Source: Mycolicibacterium frederiksbergense
GTDB lineage: Bacteria > Actinomycetota > Actinomycetes > Mycobacteriales > Mycobacteriaceae
NCBI RefSeq assembly: GCF_029893345.1
Contig: NZ_JARXVE010000005.1
Location: 1 to 64,000, forward strand
Direction: 5' to 3'
DNA: 64,000 nt
Shown: piece after piece, positions 37,666 through 48,211 of the stretch
How positions within the stretch are numbered: position 1 is the first letter of the stretch
Layout: each line of letters opens with the position of its first letter
Position numbers and translations under genes: made by a program
The notes under the pieces: model-generated
What the model saw: the letters and a program-made list of their open reading frames with translations, nothing else
The model's database searches: none
Told to the model about the DNA's origin: nothing

Positions 37666-39231
37666 ATGGTGACACCGAGCATCGAATACGGCCTGCTCTC
37701 CCCCATGCTGATCGTGTTCGGGGTAGGGGTTGCCGGCGTGCTGGTCGAAGCATTTCTGCCCCGACCGGCCCGCTACCCCGCGCAATTGACCCTGGCCCTG
37801 GGCGGGCTGGTGGCCGCGCTGGTGGCGGTTGCGCTGCTGGCCCGGGATCTGCACGGCACCCCCGGCAGGCCTGCGGTGCTCGGCGCGGTGGTCCTGGACG
37901 CTCCGGCGCTGTTCCTGCAGGGCACCATCGCCCTGGTCGGGGTGCTGGGGATCCTGCTGATTGCCGAACGTCAGCCCGCGACCGAATCCCTCAGCGGTGC
38001 CCGCGGACTGGACGGTTTCACCCCGCAGGCCTCGGCGGTGCCGGGCAGCGTCGCCGAGCAATTGGCCACCAAGGCCGGCGTGATGCAGACCGAGATCTTT
38101 CCGCTGACGATGTTCGCCATCGGCGGCATGCTGCTGTTCCCCGCTGCCGGTGATCTGCTGACCATGTTCATCGCGCTGGAAGTGCTGTCGCTGCCGTTGT
38201 ACCTGCTGTGCGGGCTGGCCCGGCGGCGGCGCCAACTATCGCAGGAGGCGGCGCTGAAATACTTCCTGCTGGGCGCATTTTCATCGGCCTTCTTCCTGTA
38301 CGGCGCGGCGATGCTGTACGGCTATGCCGGCACCTTGGGCCTGGCGGGGATTGCCGACGCGGTCGGCGCCGGTGCGCCGAACACCCCGCTGGCGCTGATC
38401 GGTATCGGTCTGCTGCTGGTCGGGGTGTTGTTCAAAGTCGGTGCGGTGCCGTTCCACTCGTGGATACCCGACGTCTACCAGGGCGCCCCGACCGCGATCA
38501 CCGCGTTCATGGCCGCGGCGACCAAGATCGCCGCATTCGGTGCCATGTTGCGCATTTTCTATGTCGCGCTGCCGCAGCTGCGCGACGATTGGCGACCCGT
38601 GCTGTGGGCCGTCGCAATCCTGACGATGGTGGTGGGAACCATCACCGCCGTCACCCAGACCGATGTCAAACGCATGCTGGCCTACTCCGCGGTGGCGCAC
38701 TCCGGGTTCATCCTCACCGGCGTGATTGCCGCCAACGCCGCCGGGGTGTCCTCGACGCTGTTCTACCTGTTCGCCTATGGGTTCAGCACGCTCGGCGCTT
38801 TTGCAGTCGTGGGTCTGGTCCGCAATGCCGCCGGGGAAGAGGAGACGGCGATGACCCAGTGGGCTGGGCTGGGCCGGCGCTATCCGATTGTCGGCGTGGT
38901 GTTTTCACTGTTCCTGCTGGCCTTCGCCGGGATTCCGTTGACCAGTGGGTTCGTCAGCAAGTTCGCGGTGTTCAAGGCGGCCGGCGAGGGTGGTGCGATC
39001 CCGCTGGTCATCGTCGGCGTCGTCGCCAGCGCCATCGCCGCCTACTTCTACGTCCGGGTGATCGTGCTGATGTTCTTCACCGATCCTCCCGAGGATGGTC
39101 CCGAGGTGGTGGTGCCCAGCAGGTTGACCACCGCCGTCGTCACCGTTACCGCGGCCGTCACCTTCGTGCTGGGCGCGGTGCCGCAGCCGCTGCTCGACCT
39201 GGCCAACAATGCGCAGACCTTTCTGCGCTGA
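37666..39231 (+). CDS. nuoN: NADH-quinone oxidoreductase subunit N
   Basis: 521 aa, third antiporter-like subunit and the last gene of the operon. Features include FIALEVLSLPLYLLCGLARR, FKVGAVPFHSWIPDVYQGAPTAITAFMAAATK (pump Lys/His) and KRMLAYSAVAHSGFILTG. About 14 helices. No intrinsic terminator was seen in the 21 bp before the following enoyl-CoA hydratase gene, so some read-through is possible. Confidence 0.95.
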   Translation: MVTPSIEYGLLSPMLIVFGVGVAGVLVEAFLPRPARYPAQLTLALGGLVAALVAVALLARDLHGTPGRPAVLGAVVLDAPALFLQGTIALVGVLGILLIAERQPATESLSGARGLDGFTPQASAVPGSVAEQLATKAGVMQTEIFPLTMFAIGGMLLFPAAGDLLTMFIALEVLSLPLYLLCGLARRRRQLSQEAALKYFLLGAFSSAFFLYGAAMLYGYAGTLGLAGIADAVGAGAPNTPLALIGIGLLLVGVLFKVGAVPFHSWIPDVYQGAPTAITAFMAAATKIAAFGAMLRIFYVALPQLRDDWRPVLWAVAILTMVVGTITAVTQTDVKRMLAYSAVAHSGFILTGVIAANAAGVSSTLFYLFAYGFSTLGAFAVVGLVRNAAGEEETAMTQWAGLGRRYPIVGVVFSLFLLAFAGIPLTSGFVSKFAVFKAAGEGGAIPLVIVGVVASAIAAYFYVRVIVLMFFTDPPEDGPEVVVPSRLTTAVVTVTAAVTFVLGAVPQPLLDLANNAQTFLR

Positions 39232-39252
39232 GACGCCCACTACATTCGATCC

Positions 39253-40020
39253 ATGACCATCCTGCGCACAGCCGACCATGGCGCCGTTCGGGTTGTGACG
39301 ATGAACCGCCCGCAGGCACGAAATGCGTTGAATCGCGAGCTCATCGAGATGCTGTATGGGGCGCTGGACGCCGCGGACACCGACGACACGGTGCGCGCGG
39401 TGGTGCTGAGCGGCGCCGATCCCGCGTTCTGTGCCGGTGTCGATCTCAAAGAGGCGCAAACGCTCGGCATGGAGTATTTCGAGAAGTTCCGATCGCACAA
39501 CTGCATCGCCAAGACCGGTCAGCTGCGCACACCGATCATCGGAGCGATCAACGGAGCGACGTTCACCGGCGGGCTGGAGATGGCGCTCGGGTGCGACTTC
39601 CTGATCGCCTCCGACCGGGCGGTATTCGCTGACACCCACGCCCGGGTCGGCATCCTGCCCGGTGGCGGGATGACCGCACGGCTCCCCCAGCTGGTCGGCG
39701 CCGCCATGGCACGTCGGCTGTCGATGACCGGTGAGGTCGTCGATGCCGCACGCGCGGAACGCCTCGGCCTGGTCACCGAGGTGGTCCCGCACCAGGGACT
39801 CCTGGACCGGGCGTTGGAGCTGGCCGGTCAGATCGCCGAGGTGCCGGGCCCGATCATGGCCGGGCTCAAGGAGATCTATGCCCGGGGCACGGCCGCGCTG
39901 ATCTCACCCGCGCTGGCCGCGGAGCAGGACATCGCCGGCGCGCAGGCGCGCGATTTCGATGGCCTGGGTGACCGTTACCGGGAGGTGGCCCAACGTAATC
40001 GAGGCCAGATCGACGGTTAG
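39253..40020 (+). CDS. Enoyl-CoA hydratase/isomerase family protein
   Basis: 255 aa crotonase. The oxyanion-hole segments are present: VVLSGADPAFCAGVDLKEA and GAINGATFTGGLEMALGCDF. The two catalytic glutamates of classical hydratases are not at their usual places: the P-E-I-x-L-G segment reads ARVGILPGGG, and the second site reads AMARRLSMTG. It may therefore catalyse isomerisation, decarboxylation or thioester hydrolysis rather than hydration. It lies 21 bp after nuoN, and its stop overlaps the PIG-L gene on the other strand by 4 bp. Confidence 0.88.
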   Translation: MTILRTADHGAVRVVTMNRPQARNALNRELIEMLYGALDAADTDDTVRAVVLSGADPAFCAGVDLKEAQTLGMEYFEKFRSHNCIAKTGQLRTPIIGAINGATFTGGLEMALGCDFLIASDRAVFADTHARVGILPGGGMTARLPQLVGAAMARRLSMTGEVVDAARAERLGLVTEVVPHQGLLDRALELAGQIAEVPGPIMAGLKEIYARGTAALISPALAAEQDIAGAQARDFDGLGDRYREVAQRNRGQIDG

Positions 40021-40712
40021 CGATGCCGCTTCAGGATGAAACCCACGGTTCGCCCGCCGAGTTCCGGCAGTGCCGGGGTCGACATCTCCACCTGCCTGCG
40101 GGCCTGTTCGACGACGGGCGTCTCCGGATCGAGAACCGACAGGTAAACCTCATGGGCAGCAAGAGAATTCACGGCCGCCTCGGTGTAGCCGTCGACCGTC
40201 TCGCAGTGTGACGGGTCGGGTCCGTTCTCGAAGAGCCACACCGGAGCATCGCTCAGGTTGTCCGGGAGGCTGTCGAAGGCCGCGGCGACGGCGTGGGCGA
40301 ACTCGATGTGATCACGCTGGTTCGGTGCGCCGGGCGCCCAACTGGGCCCGCTGTAGAGCGTGATGACGACGTCGGGACGCAGCGTCACGATGGTCTCGGC
40401 GATCTTCGCCCGAAGTTCGGGGGTGTCGCGGATGTTGCTGTCGGGAAAGTCCCAGAACGCCACGTCGTCAACCCCGACGATGGCCGCCGATCGTCGTTGT
40501 TCCTCTTCCCGCAGCGGCCCGGCCTGCTCCGGCGGCATACCGGCGATACCCGCCTCGCCCCGCGAGCCCAGCGCGTAGCGCACGGTCTTGCCTGCGGCGG
40601 TCCACTTGGCGACGGCCGCTCCGATCCCGTACTCGGGGTCGTCCGGGTGCGGAACCAACACCAACGCGGTCTGCCAGTTCGAGGGAAAAGGTTGGACGTC
40701 TTTCGCGTTCAT
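40017..40712 (-). CDS. PIG-L family deacetylase
   Basis: 231 aa from the ATG at 40710-40712. Zinc-binding motifs of the LmbE/PIG-L family are VLVPHPDDPEYG near residue 25 and a H-x3-H in NQRDHIEFAHAV near residue 136, with GSRGEAGIAG between. Mycobacterial relatives include MshB (mycothiol synthesis) and Mca (conjugate amidase); this protein is shorter and its substrate is unknown. A 6-bp inverted repeat TGAACC/GGTTCA with an 8-bp spacer (40724-40743) lies immediately upstream and could be an operator. Confidence 0.85.
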   Translation of the reverse strand: MNAKDVQPFPSNWQTALVLVPHPDDPEYGIGAAVAKWTAAGKTVRYALGSRGEAGIAGMPPEQAGPLREEEQRRSAAIVGVDDVAFWDFPDSNIRDTPELRAKIAETIVTLRPDVVITLYSGPSWAPGAPNQRDHIEFAHAVAAAFDSLPDNLSDAPVWLFENGPDPSHCETVDGYTEAAVNSLAAHEVYLSVLDPETPVVEQARRQVEMSTPALPELGGRTVGFILKRHR

Positions 40713-40761
40713 CACACCAGTGTTGAACCCGAACAACGGTTCATGTCAACCGTTCACCCAG

Positions 40762-41367
40762 TCAACCGATCGTGACTCCGTGCACGACGATCGCGGCGGT
40801 CTGCGCCACCCAGTCGTCGTCGAGTTCACTGTCCGGCCACAACAGCATCCGCAACATCGTCGATCCGCCGATGATCTCCACCAGGCGATCCGGGTCGACG
40901 TCAGCCTGGACTTCACCCCGGGCGATGCCGTCGACAATCCGGGCGCGCACGGTGTCGAACATCCCGGCGAACCGCTGCATCACCCGGGCGTTCAGGACGG
41001 TATCGGCGGCCACATCGGCGACCAGTCCGGGCAGCGTCGCACGCACCACCGGACTGGTGAACACGTCGCGGGCGGCACCGATCATCGCCCGGATGTCGGC
41101 GGCGATGTCACCGGCCGGCGCCGTCAACGCGGTCGCGCCTGCGGGGAACACCGCCTCGTGCACCAACTCCGCCTTACTCGACCATCGGCGATACAGCGCG
41201 GTTTTCGTGGTCTGCGCACGCTCGGCAACCGCCGCCATGGTCAGGTTCGCGTAACCGATTTCGACAAGCAGGTCCGCGGTTGCCTGCAATATGGCAGCGT
41301 CGATACGCGGGTCGCGAGGACGTCCCGATGCGGAGGTCTTGCCAACTGGTGATGGCTCTGCTTTCAT
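40762..41367 (-). CDS. TetR-family regulator (Rv3167c-like position)
   Basis: 201 aa from the ATG at 41365-41367 (MKAEPSPVGKTSASGRPRDP); the far longer open frame is rejected. The helix-turn-helix is LTMAAVAERAQTTKTALYRRWSSKAELVHEAVF near residues 43-75. It is divergent from the APH gene, with a 19-bp near-perfect palindrome between them. In M. tuberculosis Rv3167c, a TetR regulator, is likewise divergent from Rv3168 (APH fold), so this is probably its orthologue. Confidence 0.88.
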   Translation of the reverse strand: MKAEPSPVGKTSASGRPRDPRIDAAILQATADLLVEIGYANLTMAAVAERAQTTKTALYRRWSSKAELVHEAVFPAGATALTAPAGDIAADIRAMIGAARDVFTSPVVRATLPGLVADVAADTVLNARVMQRFAGMFDTVRARIVDGIARGEVQADVDPDRLVEIIGGSTMLRMLLWPDSELDDDWVAQTAAIVVHGVTIG

Positions 41368-41368
41368 A

Positions 41369-41387
41369 ACGCTACTAACAGTATCGT
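41369..41387. promoter_or_regulatory. 19-bp near-perfect palindrome between tetR and APH gene
   Basis: ACGCTACTAACAGTATCGT has 8-bp arms with one mismatched pair (C versus A at arm position 4) around AAC. It begins 1 bp from the tetR start codon and ends 25 bp before the APH ATG, so a bound regulator would block both divergent genes. This is the expected site for the adjacent TetR protein. Confidence 0.6.
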
Positions 41388-41412
41388 AATTCCGTTCGTA
41401 AGGAAGAACTGA

Positions 41413-42563
<1,151 letters not shown>

Positions 42564-42564
<1 letters not shown>

Positions 42565-43679
42565 TGCTCGGCCCGATGGACGAATTCCCGGTACATCAAG
42601 TTCCCCAGCCGATCGCCTGGCCCGGATCTTCGGACCGGAATTTCTACGACCGTTCGTATTTCAACGCCCACGACCGCACCGGCGACATCTTCGTCATCAC
42701 CGGCCTCGGCTACTACCCCAACCTCGGGGTCAAGGACGCTTATTTCCTGGTACGCCGCGGGGACGAGCAGACGGCGGTGCATCTGTCCGATGCGATCGAT
42801 CAGGACCGGCTCAACCAGCGCGTGATGGGCTACCGGGTCGAGGTCACCGAACCGCTGCGCAAGATCCGTATCGTGCTCGACGAAACCGAGGGCGTCGCTG
42901 CCGATCTCACCTGGGATGGGCTGTTCGACGTCGTGCAGGAGCAGCCGCACTTGATGCGTCAGGGGAACCGGGTCACGCTCAATGCCCAGCGCTTCGCCCA
43001 ATTGGGTTCCTGGAGTGGATATCTGGAGATCGACGGTCAGCGTATCTACGTCGATCCGGAAACCTGGATCGGTTCCCGCGACCGGTCATGGGGGATCCGT
43101 CCGATCGGTGAGGCCGAACCCGCCGGACGTCCGGCCGACCCGCCGTTCGAAGGCATGTGGTGGCTGTACGTGCCGATGGCGTTCGACGACTTCTCGATCG
43201 TCTTCATCATCCAGGAGGATCCCAGCGGGTTCCGCTCGCTCAACGACTGCAGCCGGGTCTTCAAGGACGGCCGGGTCGAGCAGCTCGGCTGGCCGCGGGT
43301 GAAGATCCACTACCGCTCCGGCACCCGGATCCCGACCGGGGCCACCATCGAGGCCACCGCACTCGACGGCACACCGGTCCGGTTCGACGTGGAATCCAAA
43401 CTGCCCGTGCCGATTCACGTCGGCGGCGGTTACGGCGGCGACACCGACTGGATCCACGGTGTGTGGAACGGTGAGAAGTTCACCGAGCGGCGCACGTACG
43501 ACATGACCGATCCGGCGATCGTCGGCCGGACCGCCTTCGGCGTGATCGACCATGTGGGGCGCGCGGTGTGCACCGAGGGCAATGCCGCACCCGTCGAGGG
43601 CTGGGGCCTGTTCGAGCATGGCGCGCTGGGGCGGCACGACCCGTCGGGCTTCGCCGACTGGCTCACCGTCGCCCCCTAA
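42564..43679 (+). CDS. Conserved hypothetical protein (Rv3169-like)
   Basis: 371 aa from the ATG at 42564. No catalytic motif was recognised. The sequence is rich in beta-strand patterns and aromatic residues (WPGSSDRNFYDRSYFNAHD, GMWWLYVPMAFDDFSIVFII, HVGGGYGGDTDWIHGVWNG), resembling lipocalin/CrtC-like hydratase folds; that comparison is tentative. It always seems to travel with the APH gene (Rv3168-Rv3169 in M. tuberculosis), which suggests a shared lipid or polyketide-type substrate. Confidence 0.75.
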
Positions 43680-43693
43680 GGCTCGCCGGGGAA

Positions 43694-44068
43694 CTAGGCC
43701 GCCCAGAACAGCGCGGCCGCACCGATCGCCTCGACCAGGCAGTAGAACCAGTTGGGGTAGAACGATGTTCGGCTGTCGATCAGCCCGGACACGATGCGGC
43801 CGAACGCCATTCCGGCCAGCGCCACGCCCACCGTGACGAGGATTCCGGTGCGCACCTCCCCCGGCGTGGCTGCGGCATAGCCCAGCACGCCCGCGATCGC
43901 CAACCCGAATCCGCCATACACGGCCCGCACTTCGGCACGCGTCGACGCGGTCTCGATGCTGAACCCGAACGGCCGCAGAATCGCCGCGGGAGCTGCCAGT
44001 GCATAAAGACCCATGCCGAGAAAGAACACCCCGATGACGGCGATGACAGCGATGACAGCGATGGTCAC
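43694..44068 (-). CDS. DUF4345-type four-helix membrane protein
   Basis: 124 aa with four membrane helices covering almost all of the protein. The pattern GMGLYALAAPAAILRPFG and RAVYGGFGLAIAGVLGY is typical of the DUF4345 family. The N-terminus starts with an (I-A-V) triple repeat encoded by near-identical 9-bp units (44032-44064), a likely site of repeat-length change. Function unknown. It lies between the Rv3169-like gene and a monooxygenase, in a spot not occupied in M. tuberculosis. Confidence 0.75.
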   Translation of the reverse strand: MTIAVIAVIAVIGVFFLGMGLYALAAPAAILRPFGFSIETASTRAEVRAVYGGFGLAIAGVLGYAAATPGEVRTGILVTVGVALAGMAFGRIVSGLIDSRTSFYPNWFYCLVEAIGAAALFWAA

Positions 44069-44170
44069 GGTCTAGCCTCCTGTTTCAGGTTGTCCGCACA
44101 CCCTGACGAGCGACCGCACAGGTACGGGAAATGCGGCGTGTCGGCGTACAGACACGGTCGCTCGCGGTGC

Positions 44171-45676
44171 TTAGGCGACGGGCTCGGTAGTGGGGGTAGC
44201 GGCCGGGGTGGCGGTGGCGGGGGCACGGCCGAACACCATCGACTCCTCGATGCGGTCGAAGCGGTGGTCGATGGCATCGAGCACATAGTTGTGCCGCACG
44301 TGCCACGGGCGCCTGGTACCCGAACGCGGCAGCGCGTGCTCGGAGCGCTGGATGTAGCCGGCCTCCAGGTCCCACGTCCGCTTCTCCGGCATCGGCTCCG
44401 CGCCCTTGTGCGGATAGGCATGGGTGTAACCGTGAGCGCCCATGTACGCCACCAGATTCGCAAACGCCCGCGCGGTCATATCGGCCCGCAGCGTCCACGA
44501 GGCGTTGGTGTAGCCGATGCACCAGGCCAGGTTCGGGACGTCCTCCAGCAGGAACTCCTTGTAGACGAACCGATCCGTCGGCTTGACCTCGTGACCGTCG
44601 ACCGCCAGCCTGATCCCGCCCAGTGCCTGTAGCTGCAGTCCGGTCGCGGTGACGATCACATCGGCGTCGACGCGTTCACCGGATTTCAGCACAATGCCCT
44701 CGCCGTCGACATGGTCGATGTGATCGGTGACGACGTCGACGTGGCCCTTGCTGATCTGCTCGAACAGGTCACCGTCAAGGACCACGCACATGCGCTGATC
44801 CCACGGGTTGTACCGCGGCTTGAAATGCACATCGACGGGGTAGCCGTCGGGCAGCGCGGCGATGGTGCGGTTGCGGATCAGCCAGCGCGCGGACTTCGGC
44901 GCTTTGCGGAAGAAGAAGTAGGTCAGCACCTGGATCAGCGCATTGCGGAACCGCACCACATGATGTGCTGCCTTGCGCGGCAGCCTCTTACGGATGGCCT
45001 GCACCATCGGATCGATCCGTGCCATCGACAACATGTAGGTCGGTGAGCGCTGCAGCATCGTCACGTGTCCGGCCTGCTCGGCCAACGCCGGGATCATGCT
45101 GATCGCGGTGGCGCCGCTGCCGACCACCACGACGCGTTTGCCGGAGTAGTCCAGCGACTCGGGCCAGAACTGCGGGTGCACCACGTCACCACGAAAGCTC
45201 TCGATACCGGGAAATTCCGGCGTGTAGGGCTCGTCGTAGTTGTAGTAGCCGGTGCCAAAGAACAGGAACCGGCACCGATAGGTCCTGGCCTGGCCGTCCT
45301 GCTCGGCCCGCACGGTCCAGGTGTCGGTGGTCGAATCCCAATCCGCCGACAGCACATGGGTATTGAACTGGATGTGCCGGTCGATACCTTTCGCGCGGGC
45401 GGTCTCGGTGAGATAGTCGAGGATATCCCCGCCATCGGCCACATTCTCCGGCCGCGTCCACGGTTGGTACGGGAAGCTCAGCGTGAAGATGTCGCTGTCC
45501 GAGCGGATACCCGGGTAGCGGAACAGATCCCAGGTGCCGCCGATCCGCTCGCGGCGTTCCAGCACGGTGTAGCTCAGAGCCGGGCATTTCTCGTGTAGGC
45601 GGTAGGCCGCACCCACGCCCGAGATCCCCGCCCCGATGATGAGTACATCCGTGTAGTCCGAATCCGCGGCACCCAC
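44171..45676 (-). CDS. Baeyer-Villiger flavin monooxygenase (EthA-like)
   Basis: 501 aa from the GTG at 45674-45676, chosen for its excellent site (AAAGGAGG). The FAD motif is VLIIGAGISGVGAAYRL, the NADPH motif VVVVGSGATAISM, and between them is the Baeyer-Villiger fingerprint FRGDVVHPQFWPE (F-x-G-x3-H-x3-W). Overall it resembles EthA, which inserts oxygen into ketones and activates ethionamide. The C-terminus ends in a low-complexity PATATPAATPTTEPVA tail. A 15-bp sequence (GGTCGCTCGCGGTGC, 44156-44170) next to its stop is repeated exactly at 132-146. Confidence 0.9.
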   Translation of the reverse strand: MGAADSDYTDVLIIGAGISGVGAAYRLHEKCPALSYTVLERRERIGGTWDLFRYPGIRSDSDIFTLSFPYQPWTRPENVADGGDILDYLTETARAKGIDRHIQFNTHVLSADWDSTTDTWTVRAEQDGQARTYRCRFLFFGTGYYNYDEPYTPEFPGIESFRGDVVHPQFWPESLDYSGKRVVVVGSGATAISMIPALAEQAGHVTMLQRSPTYMLSMARIDPMVQAIRKRLPRKAAHHVVRFRNALIQVLTYFFFRKAPKSARWLIRNRTIAALPDGYPVDVHFKPRYNPWDQRMCVVLDGDLFEQISKGHVDVVTDHIDHVDGEGIVLKSGERVDADVIVTATGLQLQALGGIRLAVDGHEVKPTDRFVYKEFLLEDVPNLAWCIGYTNASWTLRADMTARAFANLVAYMGAHGYTHAYPHKGAEPMPEKRTWDLEAGYIQRSEHALPRSGTRRPWHVRHNYVLDAIDHRFDRIEESMVFGRAPATATPAATPTTEPVA

Positions 45677-45759
45677 AGCGAACCTCCTTTGGTCCCGCTC
45701 AGTACCACCCACCCTAGGCGCTCAGGCACGCACCGCGTCAACGATCTGGGCAACGGAAT

Positions 45760-45783
45760 CCAACCGGGACCGGACCCGGTTGG
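45760..45783. repeat. Stem-loop between the monooxygenase and aofH
   Basis: CCAACCGGG-ACCGGA-CCCGGTTGG, 9-bp perfect arms, 68 bp before the aofH start and 84 bp from the divergent monooxygenase start. There is no T-run on either side. It may be an operator or a leader hairpin for aofH. Confidence 0.45.
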
Positions 45784-45850
45784 TACCCGCGGATCCGCGC
45801 GGAAAGCAGTTCCGCCAGCGCTCCCTCACCGGGCGTGAGAGCCTAGTGCC

Positions 45851-47212
45851 GTGAGCATCCCAACCAGCACCGATGTTGCTGTAGTGGGCGCCGGGTTCGC
45901 CGGGCTGTCCGCCGCCCGCGCCCTGACCCGGCTCGGACACCAGGTGATGGTGCTCGAGGGCCGCGATCGGGTGGGCGGACGCTCGTCGACCAGCACGATC
46001 GCCGGGGTGCCCGTCGACCTGGGCGGCACGTTCGTCGGGCCCACCCAGGACGCGGTGCTGGCGCTGGCCGACGAACTCGGCTGTCGCACCGTGGCCACCT
46101 ACAGCCGCGGCAAGAATCTGATCCGCTGGCATGGCCGGGTGCGGTCCTACCGCAGCACCATTCCGCGGCTGTCGATGATGGAGCTGTTCGACGTATCCCG
46201 CATCCAGTGGCGTTTCGAGCGGCTCAGCCGGCAGATCCGGGTGGACGAGCCGTGGAACAGCCCGGAGGCGCACAAGCTCGACGAGCGCAGCCTGGAAGAG
46301 TGGCTGCGCTCGGCGGATGCCAACGCCTCGACACGCAATCTGATGGCGATCATGTCGCGGGTCACCTGGGGCGCCGAGCCCGACGAGGTGTCGATGCTGC
46401 ACGCCGCCCGGTATGTCAAGGCGGCGGGCGGGCTGGACCGCATGCTCGATGTCCGGGGCGGCGCCCAGCAGGACCGGTTTCCCGGCGGAACCCAGCAGAT
46501 CGCCTTGCGGATGGCCGACGAGCTGGGCGAACGGGTGGTGCTCAACGCGCCGGTCGAGCGGATCGAGCGCCTCGCCGACGGCACCGTCGCAGTGAGCTGC
46601 CCGGTGGGTGTGGTGAACGCCCGGGCGGTGATCGTGGCGATCCCGCCCGAGCACCGGGCCGGTATCGAATTCACCCCACCGCTGCCCACGCCCTACACCG
46701 AGCTGACCACGCACTGGCCACAGGGCAACCTCAGCAAGGCCTACGCCGCCTATGACCGCCCGTTCTGGCGCAGCGACGGCTGTTCGGGCGAGGCATTGTC
46801 CGACGAAGGACCGGTGTTCATCACCTTCGACGTCAGCCCCGACAACGACGGCGCCGGTGGTCCGGGCATTCTGCTCGGCTTCACCGACGCCCGAACATTC
46901 GACCGGCTACCGCCCGATCAACGCCGCGAGCAGGCCCTCTCCGGGTTCGCCACGCTGTTCGGCGAACCGGCCCTGCAGCCGATCGATTACATCGACCATT
47001 GTTGGGGCACAGAGAAATTCGCACCGGGCGGGCCAACGGCGGCAGTGCCGCCGGGATCGTGGACGCAGTACGGCCGGTGGTTGCGCACCCCGGTGGACAC
47101 GATCCACTGGGCCGGCACCGAAACCGCCGACACCTGGACCGGCTTCCTCGACGGGGCGGTTCGATCCGGACAGCGGGCGGCCGCGGAGGTGGCCGAACTG
47201 CTTACCGGCTGA
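45851..47212 (+). CDS. aofH: Flavin-containing amine oxidase AofH
   Basis: 453 aa. FAD-binding [36 protein letters not shown] starts the protein, and [25 protein letters not shown] closes the FAD domain, as in monoamine oxidases. The cysteine that binds FAD covalently in mammalian MAO (SGGC) is absent; the equivalent segment is [14 protein letters not shown], so FAD should be non-covalent. The M. tuberculosis orthologue is Rv3170. GTG start at 45851. Its 3' end overlaps the convergent hydrolase gene by 11 bp. Confidence 0.9.
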   Translation: MSIPTSTDVAVVGAGFAGLSAARALTRLGHQVMVLEGRDRVGGRSSTSTIAGVPVDLGGTFVGPTQDAVLALADELGCRTVATYSRGKNLIRWHGRVRSYRSTIPRLSMMELFDVSRIQWRFERLSRQIRVDEPWNSPEAHKLDERSLEEWLRSADANASTRNLMAIMSRVTWGAEPDEVSMLHAARYVKAAGGLDRMLDVRGGAQQDRFPGGTQQIALRMADELGERVVLNAPVERIERLADGTVAVSCPVGVVNARAVIVAIPPEHRAGIEFTPPLPTPYTELTTHWPQGNLSKAYAAYDRPFWRSDGCSGEALSDEGPVFITFDVSPDNDGAGGPGILLGFTDARTFDRLPPDQRREQALSGFATLFGEPALQPIDYIDHCWGTEKFAPGGPTAAVPPGSWTQYGRWLRTPVDTIHWAGTETADTWTGFLDGAVRSGQRAAAEVAELLTG

Positions 47213-48143
47213 CCAACTGCCCGGCAGCGGCCGATGCGGCCAGCGTCCGCAGCTGCGCGTTCACCTCGGCTGGGCGCTCCAGGATGGCGCAATGCCCGCC
47301 GGGCAACTCGACGAGCGCCTTGAGGTTGGGGGCGTCGGCGGCGATGCGCCGCGACGCGTTGATCGGCAGCAGCCGATCCTTCGCACTGCCGATCACCAAC
47401 GTGGGCACCACCAGGTTGCGCAACGAAATATGCTGAGGCCCAAGGCTGTCCACCAATACCCGAGTCCAGCCGCCCCGACCGGCCGGCGGGGTCGTGGCGA
47501 ACAGTTCATGGACGAATTCGGCAACCCAGGGCTCCGAGTCACGGCCCACCGCCAGATGCGCGACGAAGCGCTTGTTGGGACCGTCGGCCAGTTTCGGTAC
47601 CGGGGTGGCGCCGAACGTTTTGAGCAGGGTTCCCGCGGCGCGGATCCGGGTGGTGCTCAGCGGTGCGGGCACCCGCGCCAATTTCACATCGCGCAGCAGG
47701 TCACCGGTGCTGGTGTTGATCAGCGCGACGGCGTCGGCAACCGCGGCGACCCGGGCCGGATAGCGCTGCGACCACGACGTGATCGCGATGCCGCCCATCG
47801 AATGGCCGGCGATGACGGCCCGCTCGCCCGGCTTCAGCGTGGCATCAAGTACCGCATCGAGATCCGCGGCCAGGTGATTCAGGCTGTAGCGATGACGCCC
47901 ACGGGGAGTGTCGCTGCGACCGTGCCCGCGGTGGTCGTAGGCGATGACGCGGTAGTCGGTGGCCAGGTCGGCGATCTGGTGGGCCCACACCCCGATGGCG
48001 CAGGTGATGCCGTGGGCCAGCACGATCGGATAGCCGTCCTCGGGCCCAAACACCTGGGCGTGCAGTCGGACCCCGTCGACGGCACGAACCTCGACGGGAT
48101 GTCCGGGCGGCAGCTGAGGAAGGGCAGCACGGCTGTTGCGCAT
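47202..48143 (-). CDS. hpx: Alpha/beta-hydrolase, Hpx (non-heme haloperoxidase) type
   Basis: 313 aa. Oxyanion region [13 protein letters not shown], nucleophile GHSMGG near residue 125, acid in [10 protein letters not shown] and histidine in [12 protein letters not shown] give the full triad of the cofactor-free haloperoxidase/esterase group. M. tuberculosis has hpx (Rv3171c) in the same convergent arrangement with aofH, supporting the name; the true reaction is probably ester or lactone hydrolysis. Confidence 0.82.
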   Translation of the reverse strand: MRNSRAALPQLPPGHPVEVRAVDGVRLHAQVFGPEDGYPIVLAHGITCAIGVWAHQIADLATDYRVIAYDHRGHGRSDTPRGRHRYSLNHLAADLDAVLDATLKPGERAVIAGHSMGGIAITSWSQRYPARVAAVADAVALINTSTGDLLRDVKLARVPAPLSTTRIRAAGTLLKTFGATPVPKLADGPNKRFVAHLAVGRDSEPWVAEFVHELFATTPPAGRGGWTRVLVDSLGPQHISLRNLVVPTLVIGSAKDRLLPINASRRIAADAPNLKALVELPGGHCAILERPAEVNAQLRTLAASAAAGQLVSR

Positions 48144-48211
48144 CCGGTGATGCTAACCACGACTTGACACCTGTCACAATGGCTGGCGGCCCCCACCTGA
48201 AGGAGACACCG

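Noticed and set aside
43568..44632. 354-codon plus-strand frame across the DUF4345 and monooxygenase genes
   Set aside because: It is antisense to two well-supported genes and has shadow-type composition.
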